Assembly (NCBI GenBank): GCA_015067835.1
Contig: SVLS01000020.1
Location: 1-35,538 of the forward strand
Source of the DNA: Oscillospiraceae bacterium
Lineage (GTDB): Bacteria > Bacillota > Clostridia > Oscillospirales > Oscillospiraceae
DNA: 35,538 nucleotides
Direction: 5' to 3'
The notes below the pieces were generated by a model that was not told the DNA's origin, made no database searches, and was given only the letters and a program-made list of their open reading frames with translations. This document shows, piece after piece, positions 22,318 to 30,775 of this stretch. Numbering within the stretch: position 1 is the first letter of the stretch; each line of letters starts with the position of its first letter. The translations under genes were made by a program, and so were the position numbers.

Positions 22318-24510
22318 TTGGAAACCTTTGAATATCACTATGGGCAAATGCGCGATACCATTACCAAGTGTATGCCCGGCGCGGATATGGCCTTAATTGA
22401 CCGGGCGGTGGAATACGCCCGCAACAAACATATTGTCCAAACCCGGAAAGACGGTTCGCCCTACATCATTCATCCTTTGGCTGTTGCAAAAATCGTCACG
22501 GAAATGGGTCTGGATGTGGATGCCGTTCTGGGCGCTCTGCTCCACGACTGCATTGAGGACACCGATGCCTCCCACGAGGAAATCGAGAAGCTGTTTGGGC
22601 CCACCGTGGCAGAACTGGTGGAGGGTGTCACCAAGCTGACCCGTGCCAATTTTTCCAGCACCGAGCAGGCGCAGATGGAAAACCTGCGGAAAATGTTTAT
22701 GGCGATGTCCAAGGACATCCGTGTGGTGCTGATTAAGATCGCCGACCGGCTGCACAATATGCGTACCATGCAGTACCAAACTCCGGAAAAGCAGGTGGCA
22801 AAATGTCGGGAAACCATGGACATTTATGCGCCCTTGGCTCACCGGCTTGGTATGCAAAAAATCAAATGGGAGCTGGAAGATACCGCTCTGCGCTACCTGG
22901 AAACAGAAAAATATGATGGCATTATGTCCTATTTGAATGACCACAAAAATCAGGGCGAAGCCTTTATGCACACCATTCAGGATACCATCACACAGCGCCT
23001 AAACAATATGGGCATCCATAATACCACCTACGGCCGCATTAAGCACGTGTACTCCATTTATCGGAAAATGCAGGCACAGGGCAAAACCATGGATGAGCTG
23101 TACGATGTGTACGCCTTCCGTGTTATCGTGGATACCATTCCCAATTGCTACAATGTGCTGGGGCATATCCACGACCTGTTCAACCTGGTTCCCGGACGGT
23201 TTAAGGACTATATTTCCACTCCGAAGCCCAATATGTATCAATCCCTGCACACCACCGTTATCGGTTCTCAGGGCATTCCCTTTGAAGTGCAAATCCGCAC
23301 TTGGGAAATGCACGAAATCGCTGAGTACGGTGTTGCCGCTCACTGGAAATACAAGCAGGGCGGCGGTGCCGGTGACGAAAAGAACTTCGAGTGGGTGCGC
23401 CGCCTGCTGGAAAGCCAGCAGGATACCGATGCTGAGGATTACGTACAATCCTTGAAAATCGATATGTTCGATGATGAAGTTTTTGTCTTCACCCCCAAGG
23501 GGCGGATTGTGTCCCTGCCTGCCGGCTCCACTCCCATCGATTTCGCCTACGCCATTCACTCCGGTGTCGGCAATTCCATGATTGGTGCCAAGGTAAATAA
23601 CCGCATTACCAACATCGATACCACCTTGAAAAACGGTGACATTCTGGAAATTCTCACTTCAAAAAGCGCCAAAGGTCCCAGCCGTGACTGGCTGAATATT
23701 TGTAAGAGCAACCAGGCCAGAACCAAAATCAAGCAATGGTTCAAAAAAGAAAAGCGGGAAGAAAATGTTCTCCACGGCCGCGCTTCCTTTGAAGCAGAAA
23801 TGCGCCGTATTGGTCTGCCGCTGAGCTTGACCATTGACCCGGAGCTGAGCGCACAGCTTCTGAAAAAGCTGGCTTTCGATACCTGGGAGGATATGTATGC
23901 CGCCATCGGCTATGGCGGTCTGACTGCCGTTAAGGCCGTGGGTCGGATTCGTGATGACATCAACCGCGCCCTGAAATCCCAGCAAAGTGATAAGACACTG
24001 CAGGCTTCTGTACTGCGCAACATCGGCGATACCGAGCCGGCAAAGTCCCGTCATGCCGTCAACGGCGTCATTGTAGAGGACATCGATTCGTGTATGATTA
24101 AATTTGCCAAATGCTGTGCTCCCGTTCCCGGGGATGACATCATCGGCTTCATTACAAAGGGCTTTGGCGTCTCCGTTCACCGCACCGACTGTCCCAACAC
24201 TGCGCACCGCCACGAGCCGATTCAAGCCGCCCGTTGGGTCAATGTTCGCTGGGCCAATCAGGATCTTCAGCCCTTTGACACCACGCTGGAGCTGGAATGC
24301 CGGACACGGGACGGACTTCTGCTGGATGTGGCCACGGCCATGACCACCAATCGGGTGCGTACCAAAGAGCTGAACGGCAAGGATTTGCCCGGTGGAAAGA
24401 GCGTCTTTACAGTGCGCTTTGAGGTAAAGGATGTTTCCGAGCTGGAATCCATCCGCAACAAGCTAATGGCCATTCCCGATGTCATCAGCTCCCATCGCGG
24501 ACAGAATTAA
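22318..24510 (+). CDS. relA: Bifunctional (p)ppGpp synthetase/hydrolase (Rel)
   Basis: This 730-residue protein is the long RSH enzyme that makes and breaks the stringent-response alarmone (p)ppGpp. The HD hydrolase domain is intact (His52, His76-Asp77 in LLHDCIEDT). The synthetase domain has YDVYAFRVIVD and KPNMYQSLHTTVIG. A TGS domain (VFVFTPKGRIVSLPAGSTPIDFAYAIHS) follows, then the cysteine/histidine zinc finger with KFAKCCAPVPGDDI and a C-terminal ACT domain. Both activities should be present. The start is TTG at 22318, five bases after recJ; the first ATG would remove ten residues. The recJ-rel-dtd order is typical of Clostridia. Confidence 0.96.
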   Translation: METFEYHYGQMRDTITKCMPGADMALIDRAVEYARNKHIVQTRKDGSPYIIHPLAVAKIVTEMGLDVDAVLGALLHDCIEDTDASHEEIEKLFGPTVAELVEGVTKLTRANFSSTEQAQMENLRKMFMAMSKDIRVVLIKIADRLHNMRTMQYQTPEKQVAKCRETMDIYAPLAHRLGMQKIKWELEDTALRYLETEKYDGIMSYLNDHKNQGEAFMHTIQDTITQRLNNMGIHNTTYGRIKHVYSIYRKMQAQGKTMDELYDVYAFRVIVDTIPNCYNVLGHIHDLFNLVPGRFKDYISTPKPNMYQSLHTTVIGSQGIPFEVQIRTWEMHEIAEYGVAAHWKYKQGGGAGDEKNFEWVRRLLESQQDTDAEDYVQSLKIDMFDDEVFVFTPKGRIVSLPAGSTPIDFAYAIHSGVGNSMIGAKVNNRITNIDTTLKNGDILEILTSKSAKGPSRDWLNICKSNQARTKIKQWFKKEKREENVLHGRASFEAEMRRIGLPLSLTIDPELSAQLLKKLAFDTWEDMYAAIGYGGLTAVKAVGRIRDDINRALKSQQSDKTLQASVLRNIGDTEPAKSRHAVNGVIVEDIDSCMIKFAKCCAPVPGDDIIGFITKGFGVSVHRTDCPNTAHRHEPIQAARWVNVRWANQDLQPFDTTLELECRTRDGLLLDVATAMTTNRVRTKELNGKDLPGGKSVFTVRFEVKDVSELESIRNKLMAIPDVISSHRGQN

Positions 24511-24515
24511 AATGA

Positions 24516-24601
24516 TGTCATTGCGAACCAGTCCGCAGACTGGTGTGGCAATCTCTATTATAACGGGGGATTGCCACATCGCTTTGCTTCTGGCAATGAC
24601 A
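24516..24601. repeat. Palindromic MITE-like repeat, copy C
   Basis: This 86-bp unit starts TGTCATTGCGA (24516-24526) and ends TGGCAATGACA (24591-24601), one base different from a perfect inverted end. Inner arms are TGGCAATC/GATTGCCA, and the left half holds ACCAGTC-CGCA-GACTGGT. It lies inside the rel-dtd spacer, 10 bases before the dtd ribosome binding site, so it is transcribed and would form a long hairpin in the operon mRNA. Confidence 0.85.
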
Positions 24602-24623
24602 GTATATTTTAGGAGGTCGCATC

Positions 24624-25088
24624 ATGCGTGCTGTTTTAACAAGAGTCAATTCCGCCTCCGTCACCATTGACGGCGAGGTGGTTGGTAAAATCGGAAAAGG
24701 TTTTCTGATTCTGCTGGGCATCGGTCCTGAGGACACAGAAAAAGAATGCCGCTATCTGGCGGAAAAAGCGCTGGGTCTGCGGATTTTTGAGGATGAAAAC
24801 TGCAAAATGAATCTGGGACTGGATGCCGTCAACGGCGAAGTGTTGGTGGTCAGTCAATTCACCCTGTACGGAAATTGCCGAAAAGGCCGCCGCCCAAGCT
24901 TTGCTGAGGCCGCCGGTCCGGAATTAGGCAATGCGTTGTACGAAAAGTTCCTGTCCATCTGTGAGGAGCTGGGCTATCCCCCGCAGCACGGCCGCTTCGG
25001 TGCGGATATGCAGGTGGAATCCGTCAATGACGGTCCTGTCACCCTGATTCTGGACACTCAGCAGCTGATGGACACACCCAGAAGATAG
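24624..25088 (+). CDS. dtd: D-aminoacyl-tRNA deacylase
   Basis: This 154-residue enzyme removes D-amino acids wrongly attached to tRNA. Both catalytic signatures are present: SQFTLYG near residue 78, and NDGPVT near 137, where the cross-subunit Gly-cisPro motif checks chirality. The start MRAVLTRVNSASVTIDG is typical. Length is normal. ATG 24624 has AGGAGG nine bases upstream; that site lies just outside the palindromic repeat. It is in the recJ-rel operon and is followed after ten bases by the metallo-hydrolase gene. Confidence 0.96.
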   Translation: MRAVLTRVNSASVTIDGEVVGKIGKGFLILLGIGPEDTEKECRYLAEKALGLRIFEDENCKMNLGLDAVNGEVLVVSQFTLYGNCRKGRRPSFAEAAGPELGNALYEKFLSICEELGYPPQHGRFGADMQVESVNDGPVTLILDTQQLMDTPRR

Positions 25089-25098
25089 GAGTGCCTTT

Positions 25099-25680
25099 AT
25101 GCTGCATATTGATACGCTGGTAGTGGGCGATTATCAGGTCAACTGCTACATCGTCCGCAAAGAAGGCGAAAGCCGCTGTATTGTCATCGACCCGGGTTAT
25201 GAGGCAGATGGCATTCTGGCCTTTTTGAAGGCTGAAAAGCTGTGTCTAGAAGCCATTTTGCTCACCCACGGACATTTTGACCATGTGGGCGCTGTCAAAG
25301 AGCTGGTGGCACAAACCCATTGCCGGGTATTTGTGGACGCTCAGGAGGACACCATGCCGCTGCAGCTGACTGCCGGTCCTCTGTACCGCACCGACGAATA
25401 CGCTTCCCAATTTGAAATTGCCGGCCTGCAGGTTTCGGTTCTGCATACGCCGGGGCACACCCCCGGCTCTGTCTGCCTGATGATTGAAGATGCTCTTTTC
25501 AGCGGTGATACGCTGTTCGCAGGCTCTTGCGGTCGGACGGATTTGCCCGGCGGCGATTGGGTAACTATCCAAAAATCCTTGGCCGCTTTGCAGGCTTTGG
25601 AGGGAAATTATCGGGTGTTTCCCGGGCACGGAGAGCCCTCCACTCTGGAAATGGAACGGCAATATAATCCCTATCTGTAA
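25099..25680 (+). CDS. MBL-fold metallo-hydrolase (YqgX/glyoxalase II-like)
   Basis: This 193-residue protein is a short metallo-beta-lactamase-fold hydrolase. The zinc ligands are visible in THGHFDH (His57, His59, Asp61, His62), HTPGHTPGS near residue 116, SGDTLF near 135, and the final PGHGEPS. The family includes glyoxalase II-like thioesterases; the short length without the C-terminal substrate domain points to the YqgX group, whose substrate is not settled. The gene follows dtd by ten bases and precedes hemZ by 15, the usual clostridial order. All metal ligands appear intact, so it should be active. Confidence 0.9.
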   Translation: MLHIDTLVVGDYQVNCYIVRKEGESRCIVIDPGYEADGILAFLKAEKLCLEAILLTHGHFDHVGAVKELVAQTHCRVFVDAQEDTMPLQLTAGPLYRTDEYASQFEIAGLQVSVLHTPGHTPGSVCLMIEDALFSGDTLFAGSCGRTDLPGGDWVTIQKSLAALQALEGNYRVFPGHGEPSTLEMERQYNPYL

Positions 25681-25695
25681 ACATCGAGGATTCCT

Positions 25696-27126
25696 ATGAA
25701 ACTGACACTTTCAGGTCACGAGGACCGCTATGCGGTGGAGCAGCTGCAAATGGCCCTTTTCTCTACAGAGGAGAGCGGCGAAGCCCTCTCTGCCCTGCAC
25801 CGGGGAAAGGTCTGGCTGACCGCCACTGCCAAAATTACCTTAAACGGAAAAACCGCCACCGCCTCCCGCCGTCTGCGTACTGCGAAGGAAACTGTGCGCC
25901 TGCGCCGGCAGATTTTGCAGCAAAGCTACTATCTGGCGGCGGTGCAGCTTTTGGGAAAGCCCTCTGCCTGGGGTGCTTTGGCCGGGGTTCGCCCCACCAA
26001 AATTTCCACCCGTCATCTGCTGGAGGGCGGCACACCAAAATCTGCCCAGAAGCTTCTGGGGCAGGTGTACTACGTCTCCCCATCCCGGCGCAAACTGGCG
26101 GTAGACTGCTCCGTTTCCACAGTAAACGCGATGCAGCTGCTGGAAATAAACGATATTTCCCTGTATGTCGGCATCCCCTTCTGCCCTACCAGATGCAGTT
26201 ATTGCAGCTTTGTAAGCCGTACCATCGGTCAGCAGACGCAGCTGCTGGAGCCGTATTTACAGGCACTTTTGGAAGAAATTAAGGTCACCGGGCGGCTGTT
26301 GGAAAATTCCGGCCGCAAGGTGCGTACCATTTACATAGGCGGCGGCACGCCCACCACCTTGTCCACTCAACAAATGATCACCCTTCTGGATGCCATCCGG
26401 GAATCCTTTGACTTGTCCCGGTGCATTGAATTTACAGTAGAGGGTGGGCGACCGGATACGCTGGACAGGGAAAAGCTGGAGGCCATTCGTGCCCATGGCG
26501 CGGACCGTATGAGCATCAATCCGCAATCGATGGTAGACAGTGTTCTGGCGGCCTGCAAGCGCCCCCACACCGCCGAAAAGGTGGTACAGGCCTATCATTG
26601 GGCGGTGGATGCCGGCTTCAAGGCCATCAATATGGACCTGATTGCCGGGTTGCCCACGGACAACTATGACGGTTTTTGCTATTCGCTGGATGCCGTGATG
26701 GCTCTGCAGAGCGCCAATATTACCGTTCACACTCTGGCCCTGAAAAAGGGTGCAGACTTATTTGAAAACCGGCAGCAGCTGTCTAAGGCGGAGGAAATCA
26801 GCCGGATGGTGGACTATGCAAATCGCTGCTTACCGGCGGCAGGCTATAAGCCCTACTATCTGTACCGGCAAAAGTATATGTCCGGTTCTTTTGAAAATGT
26901 GGGCTGGTCCCGGAGCGGTCTTGACTGCCTGTACAACATTTATATGATGGAAGAAATCCATACTATTTTGTCCCTTGGCGGCGGTGGAATGAATAAGGTG
27001 AATCTCCCCGACGGCACTTTGCAGCGATTCCACAACCCCAAATTCCCGGAGCAATATATCCAGATGCTCCCGCAGGTCCTGCGGGAAAAAGAGCAGCTTT
27101 TCCAGCTGATGAAAGGAAGCATTTGA
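25696..27126 (+). CDS. hemZ: HemZ-like oxygen-independent coproporphyrinogen dehydrogenase (radical SAM)
   Basis: This 476-residue protein is of the HemZ type. The radical SAM cluster motif is intact, with Cys163, Cys167 and Cys170 in FCPTRCSYCSF, followed by TIYIGGGTPTTLS and FTVEGGRPDTL. An N-terminal region of about 155 residues precedes it, as in HemZ and unlike HemN. HemZ is annotated as oxidising coproporphyrinogen III anaerobically, although some homologues of this superfamily act instead as heme chaperones (HemW). No other heme genes are in the window, so the function here is uncertain. It lies in the recJ-rel-dtd-MBL operon, and the next gene starts one base after its stop. Confidence 0.9.
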   Translation: MKLTLSGHEDRYAVEQLQMALFSTEESGEALSALHRGKVWLTATAKITLNGKTATASRRLRTAKETVRLRRQILQQSYYLAAVQLLGKPSAWGALAGVRPTKISTRHLLEGGTPKSAQKLLGQVYYVSPSRRKLAVDCSVSTVNAMQLLEINDISLYVGIPFCPTRCSYCSFVSRTIGQQTQLLEPYLQALLEEIKVTGRLLENSGRKVRTIYIGGGTPTTLSTQQMITLLDAIRESFDLSRCIEFTVEGGRPDTLDREKLEAIRAHGADRMSINPQSMVDSVLAACKRPHTAEKVVQAYHWAVDAGFKAINMDLIAGLPTDNYDGFCYSLDAVMALQSANITVHTLALKKGADLFENRQQLSKAEEISRMVDYANRCLPAAGYKPYYLYRQKYMSGSFENVGWSRSGLDCLYNIYMMEEIHTILSLGGGGMNKVNLPDGTLQRFHNPKFPEQYIQMLPQVLREKEQLFQLMKGSI

Positions 27127-27127
27127 T

Positions 27128-28447
27128 TTGAACACTTTAATTTCCAATGTGACCATCGTAACCATGAATGAAAAGATGGATGTTCTGTTTGGTGCATATC
27201 TTGGCGTTGAGGAGGGTAAAATTTCCTATCTAAGCAAAACTGCCCCGGAGGAAAAGCCTCAGACCATTATTGACGGCACCGGAATGGTGTTGATGCCCGG
27301 TCTTATCAACTGCCACACCCAGCTTGCCACCACCGCCCTGCGGGGTTACTTCGATGATTTCAGCAGCGCAGATGCCTTGCGTGAGCAGCTGAAAAAAGAG
27401 GCAAAGCTGGACTCCAGAAGCGCCAAGGCCGCCGCTTTGATGGGCATTGCGGAGTGCCTGCGTTTCGGCATCACCTCCGTTTCCGATCTGTATTATTATC
27501 CCGACGCCACCGCCGAAGCCATCTGCGAAAGCGGAATCAAGGGAAATGTGGCGCTGTCGGCCTATCGCTTCATTGACGCCAATGAGGAGTTTGATTTCAA
27601 TACCGACGAGCAATGTCAGGAGCTGGTACGCGTCACCGAAAAATGGAACGGCTTTGATGAGGGTCGTATTAAAGTCGATGCCGGTATTTATGCAGAATAC
27701 ACCAGCAACCATCCGCTATGGGAAGGTTTGGTGGGCTATGCCGCAGAACAAAAGCTGGGATTTCAGCTTCATCTGGCAGAAACACAGGATGAAGTAGATT
27801 CCTGTCTGGACAGAACGGGTCTGGGGCCCGGAGAGCTTTTGAGCTGCCACGGTGTATTTAATCTGCCGGCTACGGCTGTGGGATGCGCCTGCCTGTCGGA
27901 GGCAGAGCGGAAAATGCTGGGAAAGAAAAAGGCAACCGCTGTCGCCTGCCCCCTGACCGCCGCCAAAAAAGGACAGCCGGCGACAAATGTGCCGGACTGT
28001 GTGAAGGCCGGTATGAATGTGGCTTTGGGCACCGGCGGTGCTTTGGATGCCGGAAATTTGGATATGTTCGAGGTCATCCGGGGTGTTGCCCTTGCAAACC
28101 GCGCAGCCGCCGGTGATGCAGCCGCTCTGCCCGCTTCTGCCGCCCTGATGATGGCGACCAACTGCGGTGCCCGGGCCCAGGGACGGGAAAAAACCTGCGG
28201 AATGATTCAGGTAGGAATGGATGCCGACCTGATTCTGGTGGATTTTTCCGCCCCTCATCTGATTCCTTGCCATAATGTCATCAATACCCTCGCCTTCAGC
28301 GCCAAGGGCGGCGATGTCGCCCTGACGATGGTTCGGGGCAAAATTCTTTATCAGAACGGACAATTCCCCACCATTGACCTGCGCAGCGTGGTGGAAGAGC
28401 TGACCAACTACGCCATCACCCGCCTGTTTACAGACGAAGCGCAATAA
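27128..28447 (+). CDS. Amidohydrolase family protein lacking key metal ligands (MtaD-like)
   Basis: This 439-residue protein resembles the S-adenosylhomocysteine/methylthioadenosine deaminase group of amidohydrolases. The overall pattern is kept: PGLINCHTQLATTALRG near residue 57, FQLHLAET near 215, LSCHGVFN near 240, and LGTGGALDAGNLDMFEVIRG near 300. But the second histidine of the HxH motif is Gln65, and the aspartate of the usual LGTDG motif is Gly303; both normally bind the catalytic metal. The histidine in the usual GPHSPY segment is also replaced (GIYAEY). The first histidine (His63) and HLAET are kept. It is probably not a normal deaminase. It starts at TTG 27128, one base after hemZ, behind AAAGGA. 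Confidence 0.82.
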   Translation: MNTLISNVTIVTMNEKMDVLFGAYLGVEEGKISYLSKTAPEEKPQTIIDGTGMVLMPGLINCHTQLATTALRGYFDDFSSADALREQLKKEAKLDSRSAKAAALMGIAECLRFGITSVSDLYYYPDATAEAICESGIKGNVALSAYRFIDANEEFDFNTDEQCQELVRVTEKWNGFDEGRIKVDAGIYAEYTSNHPLWEGLVGYAAEQKLGFQLHLAETQDEVDSCLDRTGLGPGELLSCHGVFNLPATAVGCACLSEAERKMLGKKKATAVACPLTAAKKGQPATNVPDCVKAGMNVALGTGGALDAGNLDMFEVIRGVALANRAAAGDAAALPASAALMMATNCGARAQGREKTCGMIQVGMDADLILVDFSAPHLIPCHNVINTLAFSAKGGDVALTMVRGKILYQNGQFPTIDLRSVVEELTNYAITRLFTDEAQ

Positions 28448-28459
28448 GGAGGAAGCAAA

Positions 28460-30130
28460 ATGGCTGATACATCCAAGAAACAATCCTTCCTTCACGGCAC
28501 AATGCTGCTGGCACTTTCAACTGCCGTGGTAAAAATTATCGGTGCTTTTTACTCCATCCCTCTGAAGCAAATCATTGGAGATGACAGCTTCGGCTATTAC
28601 AGCACCGCCTATGAAATTTACACCTTGCTGCTGCTGATTTCCACAGCCGGACTTCCTGTGGCAATGAGCCGTATGATCGCCAGCGCCAGCTCTTTGAATC
28701 ATTATCGGGAAATGCGGAAGATTTACACCACCGCAAGAACCATTTTCCTAACACTGGGTTTCATCGGCACCCTGCTGATGACAGGCTTCTGCAAGCAGCT
28801 GGCCGTTTGGCAGCAGCAGCCGGATGCCTGGGCGGCCATCGGTACTTTAGGACCTTGCTGCTTCCTGATTTGTCTGATGAGCACCTACCGTGGATTCTTC
28901 CAGGGGCAGGGCAATATGAAGCCCACCTCTGTCAGTCAGGTCATTGAGGCCGTTTGCAAGCTGGTTGTTGGACTGGCTCTTGCCCTTTGGCTGGTTAACA
29001 TCACCACCATCGGCGCATATCCTGCCGCCGGTGCCATCTTCGGTGTCACCGCCAGCTGCCTGATTTCCTCTTTCTATCTGAATCGGTGCTTTCGCAAGGC
29101 CTACAAGGAAATGCCCCCCTCCTGCGAGGAAGTCTCCTCCGGCAAGGACATTGCCAAGGGTCTGCTGTCCATCGCCATTCCCATTACCATCGGTGTTGCC
29201 GGCTTGCAGCTGCTGACGGTTTTGGAAATCGGCGTCTATATGAGCAAGCTGCGGGAGAATTTCTCCGCCATCCTCCATACGGCAGAATTCGAGCATCTGT
29301 TCCAGGTGTTCGGCAAGGCCGATGCCAAGGATGCGGTGCAATCCATTATGGATACCCAAAAGGGCATTTACAACTTCACGCAAAAGATTTTCAATATGCC
29401 CTGTGCATTCATCACCCCCATTACCATCAGCATCATTCCGGCCATCACTTCTCAGCTGACGCTGAAAAATCAGGACGCTGCAAAATCTACCGGTGAATCC
29501 GCTTCCCGTATCTGCGCTCTGGTGGCGATGCCCTGCGGCATCGGTCTGGCCCTGCTGGCAGAGCCGATTACGCGGCTGTTGGGCGGCTACACCGGTGAGA
29601 AGCTGGCGCTGGCCACACAGCTGATGTCCGTTCTGGGTGTCTGCGTTGTGTTTAACTCTCTGGTTCTGCTGACCACTGCGATTATGCAGGCTTACGGTCA
29701 TGAAAAGCTTCCGGTTGTCAATATGTTTGTAGGCGGACTTGTGAAATTGGCAGCCGTCTTTATCCTAACCGGCAATCCGGCCATCGGCATTGTGGGAACG
29801 CCCATTGGCTCCTTGCTGTGCTATGTATGCATCACCGTTTTGAACCTGTTTACTATGCGGCGTGTGCTGCCCAATCCCCCGGCTGTTCTCAAAAATATGT
29901 TCCGCTCCCTTTTGGCGGCTGCGCTGATGGGCGCTACTGCCTGGGGTACCTGGAAGGGATTGCAAATTCTCTTGAACGGAAGCGTAAACGCTCTGGTTGC
30001 CTGTGCTGTTCCCATTGTCGCCGGTGCTGTTGTTTACTTCATCGCCGCCATCAAATTGCGCGCCATTACCAGAGAAGACTGCTTGCTGCTTCCGAAGGGT
30101 GAAAAAATTGCAAATTTGTTGCATTTGTGA
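28460..30130 (+). CDS. spoVB: SpoVB-like polysaccharide flippase family protein
   Basis: This 556-residue protein has about 14 hydrophobic segments and belongs to the MOP superfamily of flippases (Wzx/MurJ/SpoVB). The N-terminal part matches SpoVB: LALSTAVVKIIGAFYSIPLKQIIGDD-like sequence, then GLPVAMSRMIASASS and YRGFFQGQGNMKPTSVSQVIEA, which is a strong SpoVB signature. SpoVB acts in spore cortex formation, probably flipping lipid-linked peptidoglycan precursors into the intermembrane space; paralogues do so in growing cells. ATG 28460 is preceded by AAGGAGG. It is followed by hup and rqcP, as in many Clostridia, though the mazG gene often found between them is absent. Confidence 0.87.
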   Translation: MADTSKKQSFLHGTMLLALSTAVVKIIGAFYSIPLKQIIGDDSFGYYSTAYEIYTLLLLISTAGLPVAMSRMIASASSLNHYREMRKIYTTARTIFLTLGFIGTLLMTGFCKQLAVWQQQPDAWAAIGTLGPCCFLICLMSTYRGFFQGQGNMKPTSVSQVIEAVCKLVVGLALALWLVNITTIGAYPAAGAIFGVTASCLISSFYLNRCFRKAYKEMPPSCEEVSSGKDIAKGLLSIAIPITIGVAGLQLLTVLEIGVYMSKLRENFSAILHTAEFEHLFQVFGKADAKDAVQSIMDTQKGIYNFTQKIFNMPCAFITPITISIIPAITSQLTLKNQDAAKSTGESASRICALVAMPCGIGLALLAEPITRLLGGYTGEKLALATQLMSVLGVCVVFNSLVLLTTAIMQAYGHEKLPVVNMFVGGLVKLAAVFILTGNPAIGIVGTPIGSLLCYVCITVLNLFTMRRVLPNPPAVLKNMFRSLLAAALMGATAWGTWKGLQILLNGSVNALVACAVPIVAGAVVYFIAAIKLRAITREDCLLLPKGEKIANLLHL

Positions 30131-30140
30131 AAAAAAGTGC

Positions 30141-30169
30141 TTGCAAAATGAAAAAAATTGTGATATTTT
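30141..30169 (+). promoter_or_regulatory. hup promoter
   Basis: TTGCAA (30141-30146) and TATTTT (30164-30169) are separated by 17 bases, 11 bases after the spoVB stop. The -10 box is weak but overlaps a palindrome (30167-30186) that could be a regulator site. Confidence 0.55.
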
Positions 30170-30186
30170 ATTAGTGTTCTAATAAA
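30167..30186. promoter_or_regulatory. Palindrome TTTATTAG-tgtt-CTAATAAA at the hup start of transcription
   Basis: This perfect 8-bp inverted repeat with a 4-base centre overlaps the -10 box and predicted transcription start of hup. It could be an operator, a 5' mRNA hairpin, or a weak terminator for spoVB; it is A/T-rich, and the base run after it is A, not T, on the plus strand. Confidence 0.4.
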
Positions 30187-30209
30187 AAAAGGAAAGAGGT
30201 AAACCATTT

Positions 30210-30485
30210 ATGAATAAGACAGAACTCATCGCCGCCACCGCTGAGCGTGCCGGCCTGACCAAGAAGGACGCTGAGCGCGCAGTGAATGCCGCTATCGACG
30301 CCATCACCGCCAGCCTGGTCGCAGGCGAGAAGGTACAGGTTGCTGGCTTCGGTATCTTCGAAGCCAAGAAGCGTGAAGCCCGCACCGGCCGTAACCCCCG
30401 CACCAAGGAAACCATTCAGATTCCCGCTACCTGCGTTCCCACTTTCAAGGCAAGCAAGAGCCTGAAGGACGCTGTCGCAAAATAA
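30210..30485 (+). CDS. hup: HU family DNA-binding protein
   Basis: This 91-residue protein is HU, the abundant nucleoid protein that bends DNA. It begins MNKTELIAATAERAGLTKKDAE, continues with the dimer core VAGEKVQVAGFGIFEAKKREARTGRNP (the DNA-binding arm carries GRNPRTKE) and ends in FKASKSLKDAV, all standard. Length is normal. ATG 30210 follows a GGAAAGAGG site. Codons are strongly biased to C-ending forms, in keeping with high expression. It has its own promoter and is followed after two bases by rqcP. Confidence 0.98.
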   Translation: MNKTELIAATAERAGLTKKDAERAVNAAIDAITASLVAGEKVQVAGFGIFEAKKREARTGRNPRTKETIQIPATCVPTFKASKSLKDAVAK

Positions 30486-30487
30486 GT

Positions 30488-30727
30488 ATGCGCCTTGATA
30501 AGTATCTGAAGGTCTCCCGTTTAATTAAACGGCGAACCGTTGCCAACGAAGCCTGCGACAATGGACGCATCAGCGTCAATGGGCGGGTGGTGAAGGCCAG
30601 CTACGAGGTGAAGCTTGGCGACCGCATTGAAATCACAATGGGCTCCCGTACGGTGGCCGTTGAGGTTTTGCAGGTGGTTGAAACCGTCCGTAAGGACGAC
30701 GCCAGTGCGATGTACAAGGAAATCTAA
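30488..30727 (+). CDS. rqcP: S4 domain RNA-binding protein RqcP (YabO)
   Basis: This 79-residue protein is a stand-alone S4 domain (MRLDKYLKVSRLIKRRTVANEACDNGR-type start, then ISVNGRVVKASYEVKLGD). It matches RqcP/YabO, which binds stalled 50S-peptidyl-tRNA complexes and helps RqcH add alanine tails in ribosome quality control. It starts two bases after hup, with its ribosome binding region inside the hup end. The hup-rqcP order is typical. The yabP/yabQ sporulation genes that often follow are absent; a terminator and the convergent glmS gene follow instead. Confidence 0.94.
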   Translation: MRLDKYLKVSRLIKRRTVANEACDNGRISVNGRVVKASYEVKLGDRIEITMGSRTVAVEVLQVVETVRKDDASAMYKEI

Positions 30728-30729
30728 AG

Positions 30730-30762
30730 AAATCCCGCTGCCTTCAGCAGCGGGATTTTTCT
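30730..30762 (+). terminator. Terminator between rqcP and glmS
   Basis: A perfect 12-bp stem, AAATCCCGCTGC (30730-30741) with GCAGCGGGATTT (30747-30758), continues into TTCTT. A/T-rich flanks on both sides mean it may also stop glmS transcripts. Confidence 0.85.
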
Positions 30763-30775
30763 TGTTTCTGCACTT

